A DNA stretch of 64,000 nt. It comes from Acidobacteriaceae bacterium KBS 146 (lineage in GTDB: Bacteria > Acidobacteriota > Terriglobia > Terriglobales > Acidobacteriaceae). Of the stretch, positions 34,986-43,436 are shown one piece after another (positions within the stretch are counted from its first letter, which is position 1; every line of letters starts with the position of its first letter). The position numbers were made by a program, and so were the translations under genes. Location: contig JHVA01000001.1 in NCBI GenBank assembly GCA_000688615.1, positions 2,728,001-2,792,000 of the forward strand. The letters run 5' to 3'. The notes beneath the pieces were generated by a model. It saw only the letters and a program-made list of their open reading frames with translations, was not told the DNA's origin and did not search any database.

Positions 34986-36229
34986 CGCTGCTGATCTTTC
35001 AGGTCACAATCATCCTTTCCGTAAGCCTCACGTGCGGCTGGATTGCGCGCAGGCTCGGTCAGGCACGGGTGATCGGAGAGATCATCGGTGGAATCCTGAT
35101 CGGTCCTTCCGTGCTCGGCCGGTTTGTTCCACACGCTTTCTCAAAACTCTTTCCTGCGACGTCGATCAGTTTGTTCGAGACAATCAGTACTCTCGGCTTA
35201 ATTCTTTTTCTTTTTTTGATCGGCAGCGAACTAAATTACGAGCACATCCGCGAACAAAGGTTCACGGCGACCATCACAAGTCTGACAAGCATGCTTTTCC
35301 CGTTTGCTCTGGGGGTGCTGGCATCGCCCTTACTGCTTCGGCACTTTGCTCCAGCCGACGTCGCCGCACTTCCATTTTTCCTGTTTCTCGGGATCTCGAT
35401 GAGCATCACGGCTTTCCCGGTCCTGGCAAGAATCCTTGAAGAGCGCCAGATGCAGTCGATTCCCCTTGGCGCAACGGCCATGATGTGCGCCGCCGTCGAC
35501 GACGTGACAGCATGGTCCCTGCTTGCTGTCGCGATGGCTCTCCTACCGACGGACAACACCACCATTCGACTCTCGTATCGAGTGCTCTGGCTGGGGGCCT
35601 ATCTTTGCGTCATGATGTTTGTCGTACGTCCCCTGGGAGCGTGGCTCGCGCGGCGGAACAATGAGATCAGACTTTCTTACGAGTTGCTTGGCATTATGCT
35701 TGTCACTGTCTTCCTGTCTGCGGCGGCTACCGATGCTATTGGCGTCCATCCGTTGTTTGGAGCCTTTCTTGCGGGATTGTGCTTTCCACGCGTTCGCCGT
35801 TGGCAGGAGACACTTCGTTCACGGCTGGACGTTGTCGTTTCGCTCCTTCTGCTGCCCATTTTCTTTGCGCTAACAGGAATGAAAACCCGTTTGGATCTTC
35901 TCAGCGGCCTGAATATATGGCTGTGGACCGGGTTTGTTTTACTCATTGCCGTGATCGGCAAGATGGGCGGTGCTATCGCAGCCGCACGTTGGACAGGGTA
36001 TGACTGGAAGAACTCGATCGCTCTCGGTGCTCTGCTGAACACGCGCGGCCTGGTGGAGTTGATTGTGCTCAACATTGCTTATAACGCGCACGTGTTTTCT
36101 CCAACGCTGTTTACGATGCTGGTCCTGATGGCACTGGCAACGACGATGATGACGACTCCGATTCTCAATGCGTTGAAGATCGGTGTGAGAGCAGACGCCC
36201 CAGACCTGAGCTTCCCGAAAGCGGCCTGA
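34982..36229 (+). CDS. Cation:proton antiporter (CPA2/Kef-like membrane domain)
   Basis: 415 residues with about twelve or thirteen hydrophobic segments and the Na+/H+ exchanger fold: LGQARVIGEIIGGILIGPSV in helix 2-3, FLFLIGSELNYEHI, ITAFPVLARILEE, CAAVDDVTAWSLLAVAMALL (the DD-type acidic site in mid-membrane), FGAFLAGLCFPR and ALLNTRGLVELIVLNIAY. It exchanges Na+ or K+ for protons across the inner membrane. No cytoplasmic TrkA-N (RCK) domain follows, unlike full-length Kef proteins. It overlaps the upstream 167-residue gene by four bases. Confidence 0.9.
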   Translation: MTLLIFQVTIILSVSLTCGWIARRLGQARVIGEIIGGILIGPSVLGRFVPHAFSKLFPATSISLFETISTLGLILFLFLIGSELNYEHIREQRFTATITSLTSMLFPFALGVLASPLLLRHFAPADVAALPFFLFLGISMSITAFPVLARILEERQMQSIPLGATAMMCAAVDDVTAWSLLAVAMALLPTDNTTIRLSYRVLWLGAYLCVMMFVVRPLGAWLARRNNEIRLSYELLGIMLVTVFLSAAATDAIGVHPLFGAFLAGLCFPRVRRWQETLRSRLDVVVSLLLLPIFFALTGMKTRLDLLSGLNIWLWTGFVLLIAVIGKMGGAIAAARWTGYDWKNSIALGALLNTRGLVELIVLNIAYNAHVFSPTLFTMLVLMALATTMMTTPILNALKIGVRADAPDLSFPKAA

Positions 36230-36400
36230 TGCGAGTTGGAGCATCGGGTGTCGAACGGTGGAAAGAGTCTCGCAGCCGCCGGTAACCAACTGAGTAACGG
36301 GCGTTTACAAATATTCAAGCCTCATTCTTAGTGCAGTCATCGCGCCTTCACACAAACTGCCCATACTGCCACCGAGCGAGAGAGAACGCTCGGAGGGCCC

Positions 36401-37579
36401 ATGAGCCAGTCATCTATCTCTTATTTATGGCGCGAACCGCAGGCCGCCCGTGGCTTTACAACCGGGGTTTCCCTGCATAGTCACACCAACCAATCGCAGG
36501 AGACGCTGGACTTCATCGCGGAACTCTCCCGCGACTGGGGTTTTCTGCAGCCCATGATGCGTTGGGCCGAGAGTCGCAGCCAGCGTCTCTCCGGTATCCG
36601 TCCCGACTATTCACATAGCTACTGGACTCCACCGCTGACCCCCAAGCTGGCTTTTGATCTGGAAAGCTCACAGATTGAGAACCGTCTCCAGCTTCCTGCC
36701 CTGGTTTCGCTGACTGACCATGACGACATCCAGGCGCCACTCCTGCTCCGTTCAGTGCCCTCAGCGCGCCATATTCCGATCTCAGTGGAATGGACCGTCC
36801 CCTTTTACGAGAGTGCCTTCCACATCGGGGTTCACAACCTTCCCTCAGCGATCGGATCGCGTTGGATGGACAGACTGCGCGCCTTCACAGCCCTTCCGGT
36901 CGCTGGTAGAAATCCAAATCTGCTTCGTGAGATCCTCGTCGAACTCGATGAGATTCCCCAGGTGCTGATCGTCTTCAACCATCCCATATGGGACCTCTAT
37001 CGAATCGGCAGGCAACGCCACGATGTCCTGGTTAATGAATTTCTTGCGGTGTATGGACAGTACATTCATGCTCTTGAACTGAACGGCCTGCGCGACTGGA
37101 AGGAAAACCGTGAAGCCGCTACGCTGGCCAGCAAATGGAACCAGCTTACGATCTCCGGCGGGGACCGGCATGGTGTAGAACCGAACGCCAATATCAATCT
37201 GACCCGCTCCTCCTGCTTTACTGAATTTGTCAACGAAGTTCGACGCGAGCGCCAGAGCCACGTTCTCTACATGCCGCAATATGCCGAGCCTTGGAAGCAT
37301 CGCATTCTGCAGTCCACGCTGGATGCCATTCGCGACTACCCGCACTTTCCGGAGGGAGCACAGCGTTGGGATCAGCGTGTGTATCACCCCAACAGTAAGG
37401 GTGAGATGAGACCTCTGTCGGAGCTGTGGACTTCGGAGAGCCGTCGCGCTCCCCTGTGGATCCGCACGATACTTGCCAGCGTTCGCATGATGGGAGAGGC
37501 TCCTCTCTCCGGGACTCTCCGCTTTGCATGGGATGACTCTGCCAAGATGCAAGCCGCGTTGGCCAAGCAGAAGGCCTAA
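36401..37579 (+). CDS. PHP-domain metal-dependent phosphoesterase-like protein
   Basis: 392 residues, ATG preceded by CGGAGGGCCC. Metal-ligand motifs of the PHP superfamily are visible: HSHTN (residues ~27-31, HxH), TDHDD (~105-109), FNHPIWD (~188) and GGDRHG (~247-252). The middle includes an insert relative to short PHP proteins, and the C-terminal ~90 residues (ESRRAPLWIRTILASVRMMG, then SGTLRFAWDDSAKMQAAL) are not recognised. PHP proteins hydrolyse phosphoesters (histidinol phosphate, nucleic acid ends, 3',5'-nucleotides); the substrate here is unknown. No signal peptide. It is monocistronic as far as can be seen. Confidence 0.75.
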   Translation: MSQSSISYLWREPQAARGFTTGVSLHSHTNQSQETLDFIAELSRDWGFLQPMMRWAESRSQRLSGIRPDYSHSYWTPPLTPKLAFDLESSQIENRLQLPALVSLTDHDDIQAPLLLRSVPSARHIPISVEWTVPFYESAFHIGVHNLPSAIGSRWMDRLRAFTALPVAGRNPNLLREILVELDEIPQVLIVFNHPIWDLYRIGRQRHDVLVNEFLAVYGQYIHALELNGLRDWKENREAATLASKWNQLTISGGDRHGVEPNANINLTRSSCFTEFVNEVRRERQSHVLYMPQYAEPWKHRILQSTLDAIRDYPHFPEGAQRWDQRVYHPNSKGEMRPLSELWTSESRRAPLWIRTILASVRMMGEAPLSGTLRFAWDDSAKMQAALAKQKA

Positions 37580-37862
37580 GAGACGGCTGTTACCCGTAAC
37601 AACGTACCCTCTTCTACGGGAGAGATAGGAAGCATAGTTCCTGCTTCTCCCCACTTCCTCATCCTCTTATTAAAGCGGAAGTGTGTGAGGCTCATTGAGG
37701 ACTCACATTTGCACCCGTGCATCCCCAATCAAAAATCAGCCGCGTCGGAGGGAACGGCGAGCCGTCTGGCCGGCTTCTCCAACAAACTAATTAAATAATT
37801 CAGGATGAGACGTTTTACGTGCTTCACGTTATGCTGATGCGCAGGGATGGAGGTGCATCTGG

Positions 37863-39530
37863 ATGGTTCCCTTCGATTCTGCGCATCGCAAGGTTCATTA
37901 CCCGGACGATCGACGCTTCCGCATCTGGATCGATCGTCGTTTTATCTACTTTTTCCTGTTGCTCGTTCTTGGGCTGGTGGCCGTTGCATGGATTCAGAGA
38001 ATCGGATGGGGGCTTCCCCATATCTCGATCAATCCCGACCTCGATCAGGGAAAGGTCAGCGGCCCTCATGGATTTCCCGGATGGATTCGCTGGACACACT
38101 TCTTCAACTTTCTCTTCCTCACGATGCTGATCCGCAGTGGCCTTTCGATCCTGATGGATCATCCCCGGCTCTACTGGAACGACGACTGCACGGCAAACTC
38201 TGAATGGATCCGCTTCACTCCACTGCCGGTTCCGACTGACAGAATCTGGACCGCAAAGGACGACGCTCGCTACATCACGCCGCTGGTTGGGCTGCCCGGC
38301 TACAGACACACGGTAGGGATGGCGCGATCCTGGCATTTCCTGACCGTCTACGGTTTTGTGATAACCGGGGTAGTTTTTGTCATCGGTCTGTGTACGACCG
38401 ATCAGTGGCTGCGATTGGTTCCTACGTCTCCGGCAATCTTTAGCGAGGCATGGGCAACTTTCGTTCACTACGCAACGTTTACGCTCCCTCCTGAACCCAA
38501 CGGCTTTTACGGATACAACGCGCTGCAGCAGCTCGCCTATTTCTCTACGGTTTTCGTGATGGCTCCCCTCTCGATCCTGACGGGGCTCGCGATGTCGCCG
38601 GCGCTCGTCAACCGTGTGCCCTGGTATGCTCGCCTCTTTGGCGGGAGACAGGCGGCCCGCTCGATTCACTTTCTTCTTCTGGTTGGATTTTCCGCATTTC
38701 TCGTTATTCACGTCAGCCTGATTGCCATGACCGGTTTTATACGCAATATGAATCACATCGTGTTGGGAACGGATGAAGTGAGCCCAATGGGTCTATGGCT
38801 CGGACTTCTGGGGATTGCCGTCGTGATCTGTGCCTGGATCGTGGCCCATCATGTGGCTTGGAGATTCCCAAGGAGGGTGCAGCATATGCAGAAGGCCATC
38901 TCACAACCTGTGCAGCTGGCCACACTCAACCGCCTCCTTCCGGTCCATACGTACACTCGCGAACAGATTTCTCCGCGCATGTGGCCCAATGGCATGCTTC
39001 CCGTAAGAGAAGATTGGAAGGAACTGCGTGAAGGCGGGTTTCGAGACTTTCGCCTGAAGGTAGGCGGCCTGGTCGAATGCCCGCTTGACCTCACGCTTGC
39101 GGAGATGGAAACCATAGGACGGACCAAGACAATCAGCATGCATCACTGCATCCAGGGATGGTCGGGTATCGCGGAATGGGGTGGCATCACCCTTGCAAAG
39201 ATCATCGAGCTCGCGCGTCCTCTACCTGCTGCGAAGATGGTCGCCTTCTACTCCTTCGGCGATGGACTTTATGGAGGAACGTATTACGACACACAGTCCA
39301 TCGATAATGCATTGAAACCTGGAAGCATGCTCGCCTACGAGATGAATGGGAGCAGGTTGACGGAAGACTATGGCGCTCCTCTGCGGCTTCGAGTCGACAA
39401 TCAGCTTGGTTACAAGATGGTGAAGTGGATCGAGCGAATCGAGTTTATCGAATCGGAGAAGGTTGTCGGCAAAGGAGAAGGCGGCAAGAACGAAGACGAC
39501 GAGTACTTCGATCTGCTGCCGAATATTTGA
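37863..39530 (+). CDS. Cytochrome b561-like membrane domain fused to a molybdopterin oxidoreductase domain
   Basis: 555 residues. The N-terminal ~350 residues have about five or six membrane helices with histidines placed as in di-haem cytochrome b561-type proteins (WIRWTHFFNFLFLTMLIRSG, MARSWHFLTVYGFVITGVVF, RSIHFLLLVGFSAFLVIHVS, AWIVAHHVAWRFPRR). The C-terminal ~200 residues are a sulfite-oxidase-type molybdopterin-binding domain, with the Mo-coordinating Cys429 in MHHCIQGWSGIAEWGG and the end strand GYKMVKWIERIEFIES. MsrP/MsrQ-like systems place these functions on two chains; here one polypeptide carries both and has no Tat signal. Probably a membrane redox enzyme; substrate unknown. The stop overlaps the HPP gene start by one base. 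Confidence 0.85.
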   Translation: MVPFDSAHRKVHYPDDRRFRIWIDRRFIYFFLLLVLGLVAVAWIQRIGWGLPHISINPDLDQGKVSGPHGFPGWIRWTHFFNFLFLTMLIRSGLSILMDHPRLYWNDDCTANSEWIRFTPLPVPTDRIWTAKDDARYITPLVGLPGYRHTVGMARSWHFLTVYGFVITGVVFVIGLCTTDQWLRLVPTSPAIFSEAWATFVHYATFTLPPEPNGFYGYNALQQLAYFSTVFVMAPLSILTGLAMSPALVNRVPWYARLFGGRQAARSIHFLLLVGFSAFLVIHVSLIAMTGFIRNMNHIVLGTDEVSPMGLWLGLLGIAVVICAWIVAHHVAWRFPRRVQHMQKAISQPVQLATLNRLLPVHTYTREQISPRMWPNGMLPVREDWKELREGGFRDFRLKVGGLVECPLDLTLAEMETIGRTKTISMHHCIQGWSGIAEWGGITLAKIIELARPLPAAKMVAFYSFGDGLYGGTYYDTQSIDNALKPGSMLAYEMNGSRLTEDYGAPLRLRVDNQLGYKMVKWIERIEFIESEKVVGKGEGGKNEDDEYFDLLPNI

Positions 39531-40138
39531 TGTCCACTACCGATGCGCGGCGCAATGCCAACACGAACTTTACTCACGTCGAGTTGCTTCTTGAGAGGCT
39601 TCGTCTGCCTTTTCTTTTGCGGCACCTTCCTCCAAAACTCGTCTGGACCACCTATGTCTGCATCAACTGCTTCGTTAGCATTGCGCTTCTGGCGGTTCTT
39701 GCAGAGGTGAGTGGAAATCCCTTCGTCTTCCCCTCCCTCGGCCCTACCGCTTATCTCTTCTTCTTCTCTCCGTTAGCGGAGGTTTCCAGCCCCCGCAACA
39801 CCATCCTGGGGCATGCCATAGGACTGATCTGCGGCTACGCAGCTTTTATGCTGACCGGGATGCATGCTTTCTCTCAAGTTGCGAACGCAGGCATCTATTG
39901 GCCGCGTATTCTCTCAGCGGCACTTGCCCTTGCAGCGACAGGGGCGCTGATGGTCCTGTTTTCTGTAAGTCACCCTCCCGCTGGAGCAACCACCCTTATC
40001 GTCGCCCTTGGCATCCTTGCTAAGCTTCAATACCTCTTTGTTATCGAAGTCGCTGTAATTCTGCTGACTGCCCAAGCATGGGTCTTCAATCATCTTGCGG
40101 GCCTGCCCTACCCCAAGTGGCGCACCCCAAAAAGCTGA
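39530..40138 (+). CDS. HPP-family integral membrane protein
   Basis: 202 residues from the ATG at 39530, which overlaps the upstream stop (TGATG). About five hydrophobic segments. The family string is present as NPFVFPSLGPTAYLFFFSPL (~60-80), and SVSHPPAGATTLIVALGIL (~140-160) carries the HPP(A/G) motif that names the family. HPP proteins have been linked to nitrite transport in plastids and cyanobacteria. Tight coupling to the molybdopterin fusion suggests an oxyanion or S/N-oxide substrate for that enzyme, which is inference. Confidence 0.85.
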   Translation: MSTTDARRNANTNFTHVELLLERLRLPFLLRHLPPKLVWTTYVCINCFVSIALLAVLAEVSGNPFVFPSLGPTAYLFFFSPLAEVSSPRNTILGHAIGLICGYAAFMLTGMHAFSQVANAGIYWPRILSAALALAATGALMVLFSVSHPPAGATTLIVALGILAKLQYLFVIEVAVILLTAQAWVFNHLAGLPYPKWRTPKS

Positions 40139-40203
40139 TTGGCAGCTACATCAGAAACAAGCGCGCCTGCATATCTCGATGTCTTTCGCCGGTCACAAAT
40201 TTG

Positions 40204-40209
40204 TTGACA
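40204..40209 (+). promoter_or_regulatory. Possible -35 element within the first PadR operator
   Basis: A perfect TTGACA overlaps the start of the left palindrome. No convincing -10 hexamer was found 16-18 bases downstream. If used, repressor binding at the palindrome would cover it. Confidence 0.3.
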
Positions 40210-40255
40210 TAGATAGCCTATGGAAGCTACCTTCTGCTGACATAGATAATCTATG
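40208..40255. promoter_or_regulatory. Two palindromic operators upstream of padR
   Basis: CATAGATAGCCTATG (40208-40222) and CATAGATAATCTATG (40241-40255) are 15-bp near-perfect and perfect palindromes with centres 33 bases apart, about three helical turns, each preceded by TGA. They end 20 bases before the PadR GTG. Sites of this kind are bound by dimeric PadR regulators, so autoregulation of padR and the permease gene is likely. Confidence 0.75.
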
Positions 40256-40275
40256 CCAGACTCGAGGCACTTGAA

Positions 40276-40605
40276 GTGAAACGCGATGAAATCCCGCCCG
40301 GCACACTCTCCCTGCTGATCCTCAAAGCACTCTCTCTTCACGGCCCGCTGCACGGATATGAGATGGTCAACTTTATTCAGCAGAGCTCAGAAGATGTGCT
40401 CCAGGTGGAAGAGGGGTCGCTGTATCCTGCGCTGCAACGGATGCTGCTGAAGGGTTGGGTGACCGCCGAATGGGGAGTTACTGCCGGAAATCGCCGCGCC
40501 CGCTACTACAAGCTCACGGCCGCAGGTCGTAAGCAACTTGCGCTGGAACTCTCACAGTTCCAGCGTGTCTTCGGGGCCATTCATCGCATTACGCAGATCG
40601 CATAA
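40276..40605 (+). CDS. PadR-family transcriptional regulator
   Basis: 109 residues from a GTG. It is the small acidobacterial PadR type: a winged helix with LKALSLHGPLHGYEMVNFIQ, the wing region VEEGSLYPALQRMLLKGWVT, and GNRRARYYKLTAAGRKQLAL, ending in a dimerisation helix. PadR proteins are usually repressors that respond to small toxic compounds. It lies 11 bases upstream of the duplicated-permease gene and below two palindromic sites, so it probably represses its own operon. A PadR/permease gene pair is characteristic of Acidobacteria. Confidence 0.93.
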   Translation: MKRDEIPPGTLSLLILKALSLHGPLHGYEMVNFIQQSSEDVLQVEEGSLYPALQRMLLKGWVTAEWGVTAGNRRARYYKLTAAGRKQLALELSQFQRVFGAIHRITQIA

Positions 40606-40616
40606 AGGGGCTTCTC

Positions 40617-43352
40617 ATGTTCCTCGATGAATCTCTACGTCGTATACGGATGCTATTGCAGGGTCGCCACTTCCAGGAGGAGCTGGAGGAAGAGATGCGT
40701 CTGCACCGGGAGATGCGCCAGCAGGAATATGTCGCGCGAGGAGAGACGCCAGAGGCTGCACAGCGCTCAGCGAATCGCCGATTCGGGAATCCCACAAATC
40801 TTCGCGAGAAGAGCTACCGCAACTGGGGATGGAGCTGGCTGGAAAGTCTCATGCAGGATCTGCGGTTTGGCATACGATCGATGCTCCGGAGCCCAGCCCT
40901 GACGATCGTCGCCCTACTCTCACTCGCGCTCGGCATCGGAGCCAACACCGCTATCTTCAGCTTTATCGATACACTGATGCTTCGCTCCCTACCGGTAAAA
41001 GATCCTTCACAGCTGATGTTCTTCGGGCGCGAAGGTGACTCGGGGATCACCGATGACATTGCTTCGACGACCCTCTACTCTTATCCCTTCTTTCGCGAGA
41101 TGCAGAAGAGAAATAACGTCTTCTCCGATGTCGCCGCGTTGATGAGCATGGTAAACGGAGTGCACGGCATCATCGAAGGGCAAGATGCGATGCAACCCAT
41201 GCGCGTGCAGCTTGTCTCCGGCTCTTACTTTCCAACGCTCGGTGTTCAGGCGATTCAGGGCCGAATCCTGACCGAAGCGGATGACAACACGGAAGGCGAT
41301 CATCCTGTCGTTGTGGTGAGCTATGCGTGGTGGAAGCGGGCTCTTGCCAGCGACCCCGCTGTCTTGAACAGGAAGCTCACACTTGGCACAACGACCTTCG
41401 ATATCGTCGGCGTTGTTCCGCCGGAGTTCTTCGGAACCAGCGTAGGAGAGGCGCCTGACATGTGGGCGCCCATGTCGATGATTCGATTCGTACCACCCTT
41501 GTGGGACGGCTACAAAAAGAACTTCTGGGAGGGGATGTACCTTATCGGCAGGCTGAAACCCGGAGTCTCGCAGGAGCAGGCAACCTCGAACGTCAACGTG
41601 CTCTACCAGCAGATTATCCGTTCCTTTCCCGACGTCGACCTGAGTGCACGGAACGCCGGCTATCTTAAGCGAGCCCATGTTGACCTGACATCCATGTCGA
41701 AGGGTCTCTCTTCTCTGCGCCGCAGATTCTCGGATCCTCTCAGGGTTCTGATGGGCATCACGTCACTTGTACTGCTGATCGCCTGTGCAAATATCGCGAA
41801 CCTCCTCCTCGCGAGGTCAACAGCGCGAGCCCGCGAACTGGCTGTGCGCCAAGCCCTCGGAGCTGGCCGCCTGCGTATCGTTCGGCAACTGCTGACCGAA
41901 AGCCTGGTACTCGCGCTTACTGGAGGTCTGCTGGGCATTGGCCTCGCGCGCATCGCTGACCGACTTCTGTTAAGAATGATCTCGGGAGGACCAGACCTCG
42001 TGCCTCTCGATGTTTCGATCAACACGCATCTTCTGCTGTTTACCTTCGCGGTGACGGTCACCACAGCCATTCTGTTCGGTATCATTCCCGCGTTCCGCAG
42101 CACACGCCTTGAACTGACAGAAGCCCTGAAAGACGGGCGTGGGAGCTCGTCGAAGGGAAGCTCCAGGAGCCGTCTCGGGAAGGTCCTCATCGTCTCGCAG
42201 ATCGCGCTCTCGCTCGTCCTTATGGTCGGGGCCGTCCTCTTCATCCGCACACTGGTGGACCTCAATAACGTTGACACCGGATTCAATCGCGAGGGTGTTC
42301 TGCGGCTCGACATCGACTCGAACGTCACCGGGCTGAAGTCGGAGGACCCACGCATGATCGCCATGTTCCAGGAGATCGAGCAGCGAGTGAGTGCTCTGCC
42401 CGGCGTAAAAGCCGCGAGCTTCGCATCGTTCCTCTTTAGCCAGGGAAGCTGGAACACATCAATCCGTGTCGTCGGCCAGAATCTCAATGACCAGGTAAAC
42501 GTGAAGCACAACGTCGTCGGCAACGCATACATAGCCACCATGCAGATTCCGCTACTGGCCGGACGCACCTTTGGGCCCCAGGATACAGCGACATCGCATA
42601 AAGTCGGCATCATCAGTGAGCGCATGGCGAAAGACCTGTTTCCCGCCGGAGTCAATCCCCTAGGCCTTCACTACTACGCTGGTTACACGGGTACCGATCC
42701 CAAACCGAACGAAGAGATCGAGGTGATCGGAGTCGTCAAGGACGTCAAATTTGGCAGCCTGCAGGAGCGTCCCCAATACATCGACTACTTGCCGAATCCG
42801 CAGCACCCCTGGGGTTACGGCACACTGGGGGTACGTTACACGGGCGACTTCGACGCAGTCTCACGCGGAGTCCAGCTAGCCATCCACAGCGTGAATCCGA
42901 GGCTGCCCATCAGCCACCTCGGCACTCTCGACGAACAGGTGTCGCGCACCCTCACCTACCATCGCATCGTCGCGCAGCTCTCAGCCTTCTTCGGACTGCT
43001 GGCAGTCTTTCTGTCCTGTATTGGGATCTATGGCCTGATGTCGTATATGGTAGGCAAGCGCACCAACGAGATAGGAATCCGCATCGCCATCGGCGCCAGC
43101 CGCGCAAGCGTGCGCTGGCTGGTTCTGCGCGAGATTGCATTGCTCACAGCCATAGGGATCGCCATCGGGGTTCCCGTCACAATGGCTAGCAGCCGCATCG
43201 TAGCTGCGATGCTGTCTGGACTTCACGGTGCGGATGCGGCCAGTATTCTGGCTTCCGTCGTGGCCCTGCTGGCTGTGGCTCTTCTGGCTGGTTATCTCCC
43301 TGCCAGACGAGCGGCACGAGTGGACCCTGTGGTGGCACTTCGTTACGAATGA
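40617..43352 (+). CDS. Acidobacterial duplicated orphan permease (MacB/FtsX-like)
   Basis: 911 residues. An N-terminal soluble helical segment (RGRHFQEELEEEMRLHREM-like region, residues ~15-60, including a PEAAQRSANRRFGN motif) precedes two MacB_PCD-plus-FtsX units. The first is LRFGIRSMLRSPALTIVALL to about residue 500 (including IACANIANLLLARSTARARE and RQALGAGRLRIVRQLL). The second starts at GKVLIVSQIALSLVLMVGAV and ends with RTNEIGIRIAIGASRASVRW and GYLPARRAARVDPVVALRYE. About eight membrane helices and two periplasmic domains. No ATPase gene accompanies it, hence 'orphan'. Probably part of a MacB-type efflux or envelope mechanotransmission system. Cotranscribed with padR. Confidence 0.93.
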   Translation: MFLDESLRRIRMLLQGRHFQEELEEEMRLHREMRQQEYVARGETPEAAQRSANRRFGNPTNLREKSYRNWGWSWLESLMQDLRFGIRSMLRSPALTIVALLSLALGIGANTAIFSFIDTLMLRSLPVKDPSQLMFFGREGDSGITDDIASTTLYSYPFFREMQKRNNVFSDVAALMSMVNGVHGIIEGQDAMQPMRVQLVSGSYFPTLGVQAIQGRILTEADDNTEGDHPVVVVSYAWWKRALASDPAVLNRKLTLGTTTFDIVGVVPPEFFGTSVGEAPDMWAPMSMIRFVPPLWDGYKKNFWEGMYLIGRLKPGVSQEQATSNVNVLYQQIIRSFPDVDLSARNAGYLKRAHVDLTSMSKGLSSLRRRFSDPLRVLMGITSLVLLIACANIANLLLARSTARARELAVRQALGAGRLRIVRQLLTESLVLALTGGLLGIGLARIADRLLLRMISGGPDLVPLDVSINTHLLLFTFAVTVTTAILFGIIPAFRSTRLELTEALKDGRGSSSKGSSRSRLGKVLIVSQIALSLVLMVGAVLFIRTLVDLNNVDTGFNREGVLRLDIDSNVTGLKSEDPRMIAMFQEIEQRVSALPGVKAASFASFLFSQGSWNTSIRVVGQNLNDQVNVKHNVVGNAYIATMQIPLLAGRTFGPQDTATSHKVGIISERMAKDLFPAGVNPLGLHYYAGYTGTDPKPNEEIEVIGVVKDVKFGSLQERPQYIDYLPNPQHPWGYGTLGVRYTGDFDAVSRGVQLAIHSVNPRLPISHLGTLDEQVSRTLTYHRIVAQLSAFFGLLAVFLSCIGIYGLMSYMVGKRTNEIGIRIAIGASRASVRWLVLREIALLTAIGIAIGVPVTMASSRIVAAMLSGLHGADAASILASVVALLAVALLAGYLPARRAARVDPVVALRYE

Positions 43353-43436
43353 CTCAGATCAGCAAAATGGAGCCTGACGAATCAAAAGAGAATAAGGTTT
43401 ACTCGAGGATGCTCTATCGTCAAGTAAAGTAGTGCC

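Noticed and set aside
37684..37707. TGTGAG/CTCACA hairpin after the PHP gene as a terminator
   Set aside because: The stem is only 6 bp with a 12-base loop and no T run, too weak to call.
40208..40255. A CRISPR-like pair of repeats
   Set aside because: Only two 15-bp palindromes with an 18-base gap immediately before a PadR gene; this is an operator pair, not an array.
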